Positions 29,901 through 37,777 of a stretch of DNA of 64,000 nt are shown piece by piece. The DNA lies in contig NZ_FRBL01000008.1 of NCBI RefSeq assembly GCF_900142605.1, forward strand, positions 372,001 through 436,000, written 5' to 3'. Position numbers and translations under genes: made by a program. Each line of letters begins with the position of its first letter. Position 1 is the stretch's first letter. The stretch is from Chitinophaga jiangningensis (GTDB lineage Bacteria > Bacteroidota > Bacteroidia > Chitinophagales > Chitinophagaceae). The notes under the pieces are model-generated. The model ran no database searches, was not told where the DNA came from, and saw only the letters and a list, made by a program, of their open reading frames with translations.

Positions 29901-31839
29901 AATAGGCACCGCCATTAGTGGCCTGTGTGTCTTCAAAACTATTACCTGCAACATTCGCCGCGATGGTGGTATAGGTGCCGTTGGCTGACGATGACCTTTT
30001 AACCGTATAACTGGTGGCACCAAATGAAGATAGCCAGCGTACACGCACCAGGTTATCTCCCGGGTACGCATACACGGAGTGAGGTGCTTCCGGCACGGTA
30101 ACCATACCTCCCTGTCCGCCGGTAACACTTACATGACTAAAGGTGGCAGTATCCAGTACGCCGCTGGCAGCAGGGCAAACAGCCAAACCTATATAAGCCT
30201 TGCCTGTAAAGCCTTCGAAGCGCCCCTGTACTTCCGCTGCCCAGCTGGTACCATCTGCGGAATAGTACATTACGATCACATCTCCGATTCTTTCAATTTT
30301 CACCCAATAGGCATCTTCCGGGATGGGCCGTTCCGCTTTTTCCCAATTGGAGCCTCCTCTCACTTCTGTCCATCCGTGCATAAAGGCTTCTGCCCTTTTG
30401 CCTGATTTAATGGCGATCCAGGCTCTTTGTGCTGAAGTAGCGGTGAGGTCAGAACGAATCATCAATCCGGCTCTTGCATTGAGGCCGCTTTTACCGATCG
30501 TTTCCACCTTAGCAATTACAGAACAGTTGCCGGTAACTTCTTTATAAACGAAATGCAGCCCATCAGCAGCATGTGTGCTGATTTCAGTGCCGCTTCCTGT
30601 TACCGTCCAAATATTATTGTTATAGGAGCTGCTTCCTGCCACAGCGGTTGCTCCTACATCCAGATCTGTTAATCCACCAGTACCCACTTTCCCTGGAGCA
30701 GGCACAATTTCGGTTTGCGGCGGAACTGCTGCTGTAGCAGGGTCGGCTGATTTATAATACCAGGTATACACCGGATCAAACCGCCTTGGTATATCTGTCA
30801 GCCGCTTCGATACAATTGCGGAACTCATACTCTTACGCACCAGGTAGGCACCGTGAATGAAAGTCAATCCCCATCTGCCACCATCCCAAACACCACTTTC
30901 ATCAGTTAAATAGTGGGCATCTGTAGTACCGTAAGGTATATATCCCAATGGCAAGCCATCATTCTTCCTGGCAAAATACTCCCCTGTTGCCAGGAGGCGG
31001 TTATCTAACTCGGCGTAAAGGTCAAGCCCCTGCTTGTAGAGCACTTCTGCGGCAAATGCCAGGTTGCCCCACATACCATGGGCGTGTCCCTGATCTCTTG
31101 CGCTCTCTCCATTTTCACCGCTGGGCAGTGTATTGGCCAATCCGGTAGCGCCTATGTATCGCATCAGGTGTATGATGTGTGCTACTTTTGCCGGATCATC
31201 AGAAAAGGCTGCAATGGCCGCGCCGGCAGCTATACTCAAAGTACCTTTGTTAGCCGGCCCCAGCGCATAGCCTCCACAACCTGAAGGAGGCCAGTACACG
31301 TTATTAAAGAGGTTCTGAACAGCCGCCGTATTCGCAGGCGTCCATCCACTCCAGGTTCCCCGGAGTATGGAGGCGGCGCCACCATAGGCAAAGGCAAAAT
31401 CCCCCAGGTCGAGGTTACCCAGCTGTCCGGTAAACTGCGTCTGCGTAGTAGCCCAGGCTACCAGGATATCCCGCGCCTTTGCTGCATACGCTTCATTGTC
31501 TGTAAAATACCACATCAGCGATAAGTAAAAGGCCGCAGTCATATCATTCATCCACTGTCCCCGGTTTACATCAGGGCTCCTGCTTACGGTGGCAAATGGT
31601 CCCTGCATCTGATAAGTAAGCTGGGCTTTACCGTCTGCAGCCATCACTTCAAAGGCCTGTTTCCAGGGATAGTCTCCCGCCTGGATGTGGTTTTTCAGGA
31701 TGGTCAGGTCCGAAGCGGACAACGGAATACCGGGATGCACAAATTGCTGTGCATGTATTTTGAGGGAACAGAAAAAAATCAACAGCACTGTTCCTATAAC
31801 CCGGAACAGGCTGGTACGTGGAATTAAAGTTTTCATCAT
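26902..31839 (-). CDS. Giant T9SS-secreted lyase-fold enzyme with multiple binding domains
   Basis: 1645 residues. Domains in order: signal peptide (1-30); alginate-lyase-type alpha-toroid (32-370; ARDQGHAHGMWGNL near 248-260); DUF1349-like jelly roll (390-575); Fn3 (582-668); ricin-B/CBM13-like beta-trefoil (675-818; repeated NQHWLI and AQMWTI blocks); a poorly recognised region (820-1045); Fn3 (1045-1120); LamG-type concanavalin fold (1125-1340); HYR-like Ig domain (1350-1425); SprB/PKD-like repeat (1430-1510); Cys/His-rich mini-domain (1514-1555); T9SS type A sorting domain (1570-1645; VYPNPVKDVLTV). The protein should be secreted or anchored at the cell surface by type IX secretion and act first on the polymer. 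The catalytic domain is the most divergent of the three lyase-fold proteins here. Confidence 0.85.
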   Translation of the reverse strand: MMKTLIPRTSLFRVIGTVLLIFFCSLKIHAQQFVHPGIPLSASDLTILKNHIQAGDYPWKQAFEVMAADGKAQLTYQMQGPFATVSRSPDVNRGQWMNDMTAAFYLSLMWYFTDNEAYAAKARDILVAWATTQTQFTGQLGNLDLGDFAFAYGGAASILRGTWSGWTPANTAAVQNLFNNVYWPPSGCGGYALGPANKGTLSIAAGAAIAAFSDDPAKVAHIIHLMRYIGATGLANTLPSGENGESARDQGHAHGMWGNLAFAAEVLYKQGLDLYAELDNRLLATGEYFARKNDGLPLGYIPYGTTDAHYLTDESGVWDGGRWGLTFIHGAYLVRKSMSSAIVSKRLTDIPRRFDPVYTWYYKSADPATAAVPPQTEIVPAPGKVGTGGLTDLDVGATAVAGSSSYNNNIWTVTGSGTEISTHAADGLHFVYKEVTGNCSVIAKVETIGKSGLNARAGLMIRSDLTATSAQRAWIAIKSGKRAEAFMHGWTEVRGGSNWEKAERPIPEDAYWVKIERIGDVIVMYYSADGTSWAAEVQGRFEGFTGKAYIGLAVCPAASGVLDTATFSHVSVTGGQGGMVTVPEAPHSVYAYPGDNLVRVRWLSSFGATSYTVKRSSSANGTYTTIAANVAGNSFEDTQATNGGAYYYRVSAANAAGTSGDSPADVTTLPVPYVPQTLNGLYRIIATHSNKAIEVKNASMADGALLAQKTYSYAGNQHWLITPLSGNDYKVINLQSGKSMDVVGNAKTNGAGVEQRTYSAADSAQMWTITDRGNTTFNIIGKASQKSLDVPGSNTGEGVSITINRWLDGTNQVFRIEPVAVAEMDSVYQKKLAEAIKLRDTTQVSSSVEYGKFPVAAKAQLNDSIVYVQSVYSPSAGVIAVSSYVALLETAIRRYQAAMYYGTNTLANGNYYIKPLTSDSLWTKNATNTPLFSVPDSDPLVQIWNVTKQPNGRYKIVCLSAPTGFSNYINENGQFGRSVSPYLDTWNSMNIFFDGTSYAIQRAQLAGNGFWYISGNQVSSYIGADNDPVPYSFPFRFEPVGIIPINLKVAAGDHKNILEWDPVFNFTYQIKRATTPGGPYTLLATQGTSRFTDSTVANGAAYYYMVVSADSAAVSPEVAALPNVGQLTYLKFDETSGTKAIDSWGATHATLAAVATRDTGRYGNALLLNGTANAYATLPAGIVSNLSDFTASAWVKMNTVSNWMRVFDFGNNTTQYMFLSVQAGTTTVNGVLSSTVRYAVKNGGTELNVSAPYVFPLNTWVHLAVTQSGNTARLYINGALVSSNTNLNIKPLQLTPAGTTTGTALNYLGKSQFNDPVFNGAIDEFKIYSRALSDTEIADMAPAMIAPAAQSRCFNDSNVYAIPLVATVGNGGIAAISYTVSGATSRNGTGTDAGGTFNVGQSVITWTLTDTRGCQGTAATTITVNAPLQVAVPDVAAISYPGTENNTIYQGYGPDSLTVRANVSGGTAPYTYAWSTGVNTPSITVNTSGNYFVTITDSKGCTGTDSTSIAVTDVRCGNNGDKVKVCHNNTTLCVNGDSVPDHLNHGDYLGDCAAAAYNNKAGGLAAGEGIVIVYPNPVKDVLTVQFKKATPGMHIKLYNQTGVLVKNIPVTRSSEVISVGGLSAGIYYVQITGNGINLTKKIVKN

Positions 31840-31943
31840 ATAATACTATTGGTGAGGGTTAAAAAAAGACATATTCTGCTGCACGCATTGCTTTCTCCTA
31901 CCGGCTCTTATATTGATGCTGATACTATATCCGTTCGTATATA

Positions 31944-33968
31944 CTATTTCCTTGTGAAGCGGTTTACCACCGTTACGCTGTCAAATGTTGCAGTGTTTAA
32001 ATTGGCGTTACCGGATGATACGGCCATGCCTACATAATAGTCAGCAGCCATAGATACTGCTACCGGCGTACCTATTGCAAACCAGGTGCGGCCATCGGTG
32101 GACTGATACGCCGTAATAGTATTCCCGCTTTTCTGCAGGCGGAACCAGGTAGGCGTGCGCGTGTAGGCGTTACCGGTAGTAAAGTTCATTTTGCCACCAG
32201 TGGTGGTACGACTACCAAATCTTGCTTCCCGCACACCTCCATCACCGGAGGTCATACTGAAACTAACCGCATCAGCGGCGAGGGACTCACGTATCATGAT
32301 CCCCGTTTTCTGGCCTCCGCCACCATGCCAGGTAGCAGCCGCCAGGCGGGCAGTAAGGGTAACATCTCCCGATATTTTTTTATACACATAGCTTGCACCA
32401 TCCGCCGTACCACCAACGCCAGCACCTGAGCCGCTGACTACGAAAGTGCCGTTGCTTACATTCGCATAGCCGGCGCTGCCTGCGGTGGCTACAGTACCAA
32501 TGTTAGCAACAGCCCAGCCCGCAGGTAATGCGCCGGTAGCGGCAGGTGTGGCATTAGCTTGTGCCGACTGCTGACTACTGCCCGCCTGATTTACCGCTTT
32601 TATCACATAATAATAACGGGTACCGTTTGTAATAGCTCCATCTTCATACAACGGGTTAGTTCCTTTGTAGGAGGCGATGGTCGTATAGGGGCCACCGTTA
32701 GTGGTAGCCCGCAACACTTCATAGCCATTGGCGGTAGCCACAGGATTCCATTTGAGCCAGACTTTTCCTACACTGGCAGTTGCCTGCAGACCAGCAGGTG
32801 CGGCCGGCGCAGGAGCAGCCGGATAAGGTGAGGCTGCGGCATTGAGCGTATAGCAAAGCGTGCCAAAACCCAGGTTATCGTCGTGGGCGTATCCTTCCGG
32901 GCGGTTTACTTCTGCCATGGCTTTTACATAGGGCGCATTCAGCCCCTTTCTCACCACATAATGATTGTAAATCATTTCCCAGATGGGGCGCTGCAACCTG
33001 CCCCTGCCAAAACTATTTTGTTCGGATGCCCAATAATTCATCACCTCATCACAATTATTGTAAGTGGTATAGGGCACCTCCTTCCAGAGATTGTATTTGG
33101 CTGTGTACTCTGCTCCTGCCAACAGGCGGTTATTATCGTAGCCATACAAATCCTGCCCCTGGTTCCAGGCTATCTGGCAAAAGGTGGCCAGCATGCCTAT
33201 GCCCAGCAGGGCATGTTCCTGATCGCGGCCGGTTTCCTGCCACTGTGCGAGGCCACCCGGATGCAGAAAGGGGATTGCTTTCGTGATATTTCCATTGCCT
33301 GCCCCGGATTTAAAATAGGTGACGGCTTCATTGTATTTGTCCCTGTCGTCGCACAACACACCAATGGCCAGGATGGCGGTGATATTGCAGATATCCCAGT
33401 TAGCCCAGTAGTGCGTGATGCAGGTATTGTTATGGCGGGTTAAAAAGTCGTGACAGTTCGGATACAGGTAGTTGGTCATCATGTTTTTAAACTGCTGAAA
33501 ATCCGCCGGCGACCAGTTGGGGTACAGCCGTAATATTTCACCTGCCACCGCAAATTCATACGTCGCTATACCCATCAGGCCGGGAATATCCTGCCCACTT
33601 GGTACCTGGTTAACTGTATAAGCCCAGGCGTTCAGAATTTTGCGTGAACAGGCAGCGTATGCCGTATCGCCGGAAATGTACCAGCGTAATGCATTCAGGT
33701 AGGCCGCCACTGCATCTGCCGAAGCACGCTGCCTGCTAACACCCATGTTAGGCTGCGGGGCCGGCGTATAGGTATGCTGTGCTTTGGGATGCTGTGTTAA
33801 GGCAGTCCAGCTGTCGATCCAGGGATGTGCCCCGGCAGCCACCTGTGTTTTCATGCGGTCTAAATCAACCCGCGAATGCAGGCCTCCCGGATGTATAAAA
33901 TTTTGTGCAGCCGCCACCAGTGGGTTTAATAGCAACAAAAATATTAACCCGTATTTTATTTGATTCAT
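31944..33968 (-). CDS. Alginate-lyase-fold polysaccharide lyase with Fn3 and jelly-roll domains
   Basis: 674 residues with a signal peptide ending near VAAAQ. The alpha-toroid (about 24-375) starts FIHPGGLHSRVDLDRMK and includes YWANWDICN (187-195) and WQETGRDQEHALLGIGML (243-260), nearly the same active-site block as the paralogue at 7580-9520. An Fn3 domain (about 388-475) and a DUF1349-like jelly roll (about 485-670; MIRESLAADAVSFSM) follow. Beta-elimination of a uronate polymer is the family expectation. It follows the GH28-like gene by 52 bp, with a 6-bp hairpin (34000-34017) between them, and it precedes the T9SS enzyme by 104 bp. Confidence 0.82.
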   Translation of the reverse strand: MNQIKYGLIFLLLLNPLVAAAQNFIHPGGLHSRVDLDRMKTQVAAGAHPWIDSWTALTQHPKAQHTYTPAPQPNMGVSRQRASADAVAAYLNALRWYISGDTAYAACSRKILNAWAYTVNQVPSGQDIPGLMGIATYEFAVAGEILRLYPNWSPADFQQFKNMMTNYLYPNCHDFLTRHNNTCITHYWANWDICNITAILAIGVLCDDRDKYNEAVTYFKSGAGNGNITKAIPFLHPGGLAQWQETGRDQEHALLGIGMLATFCQIAWNQGQDLYGYDNNRLLAGAEYTAKYNLWKEVPYTTYNNCDEVMNYWASEQNSFGRGRLQRPIWEMIYNHYVVRKGLNAPYVKAMAEVNRPEGYAHDDNLGFGTLCYTLNAAASPYPAAPAPAAPAGLQATASVGKVWLKWNPVATANGYEVLRATTNGGPYTTIASYKGTNPLYEDGAITNGTRYYYVIKAVNQAGSSQQSAQANATPAATGALPAGWAVANIGTVATAGSAGYANVSNGTFVVSGSGAGVGGTADGASYVYKKISGDVTLTARLAAATWHGGGGQKTGIMIRESLAADAVSFSMTSGDGGVREARFGSRTTTGGKMNFTTGNAYTRTPTWFRLQKSGNTITAYQSTDGRTWFAIGTPVAVSMAADYYVGMAVSSGNANLNTATFDSVTVVNRFTRK

Positions 33969-34020
33969 GGTAAGACATTAATTTATCATTCCTAACAATC
34001 CTGCGTTACTTCGCAGGCCA

Positions 34021-35463
34021 CTATTTCGTTACGCCTGTCAAACTTTTTTTAAGAGACGGCAGGTTTTTGAAGGATATATTTTCGGTAAACTCCCCGGTTT
34101 TAATATTGGCTTCTTCCAGGCTGGTCATAACTTTACCGTTGATTCGCAGGTTTTCGAAGGATACATCCTTTACCAGGTGCGCTTTATCCAATCCATCAAT
34201 GAGTGAAGGAGAATGATTGAAACCGTTATAGCTGATATTCTTAAAAGATACCTGTTCTATACCTCTGCCCGGCGCGGCATTATACTTCTCGAAAAAAGCT
34301 ACTTTTAACTGCAGCAGCTTCCCTTCCTGGAAATTATCTATCCGGATATCTTCAAAACGAACATTGCGCACCAGGTTCAGATCCGCAGCCTGTATAGCCA
34401 TACAGCCTTCTGCACTGGGGTCATCCTCATCCAGCTCCAGTATGTCGATATTTTTAAACAGGAGGTTTTCAATCACGTCGCCGGTAGTTGCTGTATTGCC
34501 GTGCACACCGATGTTAATCGTATGCGCTACATCTGCCCACAGGATGGAATTAGTAACCGTATAGTTTTTTGCGTCCCCATAAAACTCCCAGCGGTGGCCG
34601 TATACGGCGATACAATCATCGGAGTTACGCATAAATACGTCGTCCACGGTTACATCACTGCAACTCATAAAGTCCAGTCCGTCGCTCCAGGAGCTGGCGC
34701 TAAACGACTTCAGGTTACGGATGGTCAGGTGATCTGATTCACCGGCAAACACCGTGTAATGCTTAGGATTAACTACGATGATGCCATCCACTGTCACATT
34801 ACTGGAATGCCGGATCTCCACGCCTCTTTGTGGCTGATCAATAATACCACGGCCGATGATTTTTACATTTTTCACTTTATCGCAGAGCAGTTTCCCCCTG
34901 ACCACGGCACCACCAGCTATGTATACGGTTTTGCCTGAGGTGATGTTAAACGCGTCGCCGGGAAGGTCTTTCGGCACATGCAAGCCTGGCCCGAAATAGA
35001 CCACGTTCGGGTCTTTCGGGTTCGGCTGAAAGGTTTCGATCGGATTGGCGAACAAATGGAGGTTATGCAATTTGTCCCCATCAAATTCTATAGACAGCTT
35101 GGAAGGTTTGGTCAGCGTAAAGGTGATACTGTTACCATTCAGTTCAGGTTTTATATCCGCTGCATAAGGGCGAATTTTTATCGTGTTGGCGTTCCCGTTA
35201 TTCTTCTGAACAAACACCTCCACCGTTCCTGAAAAATCAAAATACACCATGGAGGCATCCTGTGGTTTGTCCAGGTCTACTTTTACATTGTATTCATAGA
35301 GGTCCTGCCACTCCCCGCCTTGCTGCCTTACCTTTACGGTATAATCATCATTGTGCATACCGTACACCACCGCTTTGGGAGCCGGATAGGTTACCAGTTG
35401 CTGGGCCTTTGCGGTGAAGCAGCACAAGCCTGCCAGGAAAATCTGAAATAAAATCTTTTGCAT
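34021..35463 (-). CDS. GH28-like (clan GH-N) glycoside hydrolase
   Basis: The ATG at 35463 gives 480 residues with a signal peptide ending near TAKAQ. The layout matches the paralogue at 11364-12827: N-terminal beta-sandwich (VTYPAPKAVVYG...), then a parallel beta-helix. Catalytic candidates are Asp261/Asp264 in WSDGLDF, Asp282-Asp283 in RNSDDCIAVYGH and His321 in INIGVHGN. It is closer to GH28 at the second motif than its paralogue, but still lacks a clear RIK motif. It is probably a periplasmic exo-acting galacturonidase or related enzyme. It lies 16 bp after the CHRD lipoprotein gene. Confidence 0.84.
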   Translation of the reverse strand: MQKILFQIFLAGLCCFTAKAQQLVTYPAPKAVVYGMHNDDYTVKVRQQGGEWQDLYEYNVKVDLDKPQDASMVYFDFSGTVEVFVQKNNGNANTIKIRPYAADIKPELNGNSITFTLTKPSKLSIEFDGDKLHNLHLFANPIETFQPNPKDPNVVYFGPGLHVPKDLPGDAFNITSGKTVYIAGGAVVRGKLLCDKVKNVKIIGRGIIDQPQRGVEIRHSSNVTVDGIIVVNPKHYTVFAGESDHLTIRNLKSFSASSWSDGLDFMSCSDVTVDDVFMRNSDDCIAVYGHRWEFYGDAKNYTVTNSILWADVAHTINIGVHGNTATTGDVIENLLFKNIDILELDEDDPSAEGCMAIQAADLNLVRNVRFEDIRIDNFQEGKLLQLKVAFFEKYNAAPGRGIEQVSFKNISYNGFNHSPSLIDGLDKAHLVKDVSFENLRINGKVMTSLEEANIKTGEFTENISFKNLPSLKKSLTGVTK

Positions 35464-35479
35464 ATTTAACTTGATAGTT

Positions 35480-35968
35480 TTATTGTTTGGTTGGGGCCAA
35501 CTGCCCGCGGATAATACCGTTTGGATACTTTTTGGTATTAATGGTGAAGTACCAGGCTCCTGCAAGGAAGTCTTTCCTTTCATCCGCGGTAAATCCTTTT
35601 ATCCCTGCCAGTCCCAGGTTGATGCTGGATGCACTGTGAGTACTCACAAACGGCAGGGAGCGCACTAAAGGGCCATTTTCTGCCGGACCCGCAGGGCCGT
35701 AAAAATTCACGGATATGATGGTATCTTTCGCGGCGCCCCATAAGTCTTTCCAGCCGATGGTAAATGTGAGGCCATTCCCCTGCTCATCGTAAAAACCGTT
35801 GAAGGTTCCGCTGAACGTTGTATCCAGGCCAGGCACCAGTTGCCTGCTGCTGGCCAAGGAAGTAACGGTATACTGTGTACTGTTGATCCGCTCCAGTTCA
35901 CCTCCTTTAGTACAGCTGATCGCTGCCAGTACAACTATCACCATCATCGCAGTTATCATGCTTTTCAT
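35480..35968 (-). CDS. Small CHRD-type lipoprotein in the SusC/D operon
   Basis: 162 residues with lipobox LAAISC (Cys19). The C-terminal part, GAWYFTINTKKYPNGIIRGQL-like, matches the end of the CHRD domain, where an aromatic-rich strand is followed by G-IRG-L. CHRD domains form beta-barrel-like modules first noted in chordin; bacterial members have no settled function. Lying directly after SusD2b (23 bp) and before the GH28-like gene, it may be an extra surface protein of this transport system, perhaps a small glycan-binding protein. That role is inference only. Confidence 0.7.
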   Translation of the reverse strand: MKSMITAMMVIVVLAAISCTKGGELERINSTQYTVTSLASSRQLVPGLDTTFSGTFNGFYDEQGNGLTFTIGWKDLWGAAKDTIISVNFYGPAGPAENGPLVRSLPFVSTHSASSINLGLAGIKGFTADERKDFLAGAWYFTINTKKYPNGIIRGQLAPTKQ

Positions 35969-35991
35969 AATTCTATCATTGAAATTGTGTT

Positions 35992-37761
35992 TTAATACCC
36001 GGGCGTTTGTTTCAGTGCCGGTGATTTCGTCAGCTCACTTTGTGGTATAGGCCAGAAATACATCGCATCCGTAAACACGTGTTTTCGGATGGTGATTACA
36101 CGATAGGAAAAACTTCCGTTGGCGGCCCTGGTAATTTCCATCCCGTGGGTTTCTGCATTTTCTGTTTGCGGCGCTATTTTCCAGCGGCGTACATCCCAGA
36201 ACCGGTGCTCTTCAAAGGCCAACTCCACGCGGCGCTCATGCCGGATGGCTTCACGCATTTCGTCTTTGGTCATACCCTGCTTCAATCCGTACATATTATT
36301 GGCGCCAGGGGTTATTCCTGCGCGACTCCTGATCAGCTTTAACCAGTCGTAGACATCTGCTGTAGGACCGGCGTATTCATTAGTGGCTTCGGCTGCATTT
36401 AACAGCACTTCGGCATAGCGCATTACTACCCATGGTCGATACAATTCGCCACCACCGCCATTACACATCTTGTAACGGAAGTAGCCGGTGAGGGTGCCCG
36501 TGGAAGTGTAGATACCATCCAGGCTGGCGCTGGTGGCAGCCGCATTTCCTGTGGGAATTACCCCGGTATAGGTATTCACACGCTGATCACCGAAGTTTCC
36601 CAGCAAACGTATGGAGCCGTTATAGTGCACGGTATAGGTGAGCCGTGGGTCCCTGTTTTTATACATATCATCACCAATCCCCGGATAGCCCGATGCAGGA
36701 TCAGTAATCCGCAAGCCATTACTCATATCAAATTCATCCACCAGCTCTTGCGTAGGAAAGTATTTCACACCTGCCCAGCCATTCATGCCTCCCCGTGAAG
36801 TTGGGTTGGCACTGGCCTCGATATAGAAATTATTAGCGGTGGTCCAGGGTTGCCAGTACACCAGCACGTGTTCTGTTTGCGGAGTATTTTGTAAGAAGAA
36901 GGTATACAACGGCGTGGAAGATGCCGTGTAAAGGCTATATACACCCAGGTCAATAACCGCTTTAGCAGCATCTGCCGCCAGCTTCCAACGTTGTGGATCT
37001 GCCGCGGGGAAAGTGAGTAAATGTTCAGGATCATCTCCTCTGGGGCCGCTATTCACGAGCGGACTGGCAGCATACAGGAGCATCCGTGCCTTTACGGCTA
37101 ATGCGCTGCCACGTGTCACCCGCAATTGGTTTACATCACCGGAACGATACGATGTGGGAAGTGCAGCGGCGGCGGCATCCAGCTCTGCTGTCAGGTACTT
37201 TATGCAATCCTCGTAGGAGCTGCGCGGCACATCTATTTTGTCGTTGTCGCCATATATTTTGTCGCCAATCAACGGTATGCCACCGTAGTGTTTTAACAAG
37301 GTGAAAATATACCAGGCTCTTAAAAACCTGACCTGTCCTGTCCAGTAGTCCCGTGTTTCGGGAGCCACCGGAATACTGTCCTTATTCTTCAAAAATATAT
37401 TCGCGATGCGCACCATCTGAAAGGTGGTGCCCCATAGTCCTTTGTCGGCATTATTAGGGTTGATACCGCCGCTTGAAATTTTGTAGGTGAAACTGGCCGG
37501 GTCCGGCAGCGGCTCTGATTCATCACAGGCGGCATCCAGGCCGGTATTACTAAATCTCCGTGGGTTGAATGAAATGCCGAGGTTAGCGTATAAAGAATTG
37601 ATGACTCCCAGCGATCTTGTACTATCCTGATAAACAGCTGTTTCATCTATCGCCGATAATTTTTTTTGATCGAGGAAATCTTTTTTACATGCTGTAATAA
37701 AACAGGCTATGCTAAACACGCCTGCCATCCAGATCTTCCCGTATAGGTGATGTAAGGTCAT
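35992..37761 (-). CDS. SusD/RagB-family lipoprotein (pair 2b)
   Basis: The ATG at 37761 gives 589 residues; the longer frame upstream runs into the SusC gene and lacks a proper signal. Lipobox CFITAC precedes KKDFLDQKKL. SusD landmarks include FLRAWYIFTLLKHYGGIPLIGD, MRYAEVLLNAAEATNEY and RHERRVELAFEEHRFWDVRRW. It starts 16 bp after SusC2b and its C-terminus resembles that of SusD2a, which suggests duplication of the pair. It binds glycan at the cell surface. Confidence 0.96.
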   Translation of the reverse strand: MTLHHLYGKIWMAGVFSIACFITACKKDFLDQKKLSAIDETAVYQDSTRSLGVINSLYANLGISFNPRRFSNTGLDAACDESEPLPDPASFTYKISSGGINPNNADKGLWGTTFQMVRIANIFLKNKDSIPVAPETRDYWTGQVRFLRAWYIFTLLKHYGGIPLIGDKIYGDNDKIDVPRSSYEDCIKYLTAELDAAAAALPTSYRSGDVNQLRVTRGSALAVKARMLLYAASPLVNSGPRGDDPEHLLTFPAADPQRWKLAADAAKAVIDLGVYSLYTASSTPLYTFFLQNTPQTEHVLVYWQPWTTANNFYIEASANPTSRGGMNGWAGVKYFPTQELVDEFDMSNGLRITDPASGYPGIGDDMYKNRDPRLTYTVHYNGSIRLLGNFGDQRVNTYTGVIPTGNAAATSASLDGIYTSTGTLTGYFRYKMCNGGGGELYRPWVVMRYAEVLLNAAEATNEYAGPTADVYDWLKLIRSRAGITPGANNMYGLKQGMTKDEMREAIRHERRVELAFEEHRFWDVRRWKIAPQTENAETHGMEITRAANGSFSYRVITIRKHVFTDAMYFWPIPQSELTKSPALKQTPGY

Positions 37762-37777
37762 TCTTAAATATTTAACA

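Noticed and set aside
26902..33968. Frameshift or fusion artefact joining two lyase genes
   Set aside because: The two genes have separate signal peptides, complete domain sets and a 104-bp gap.
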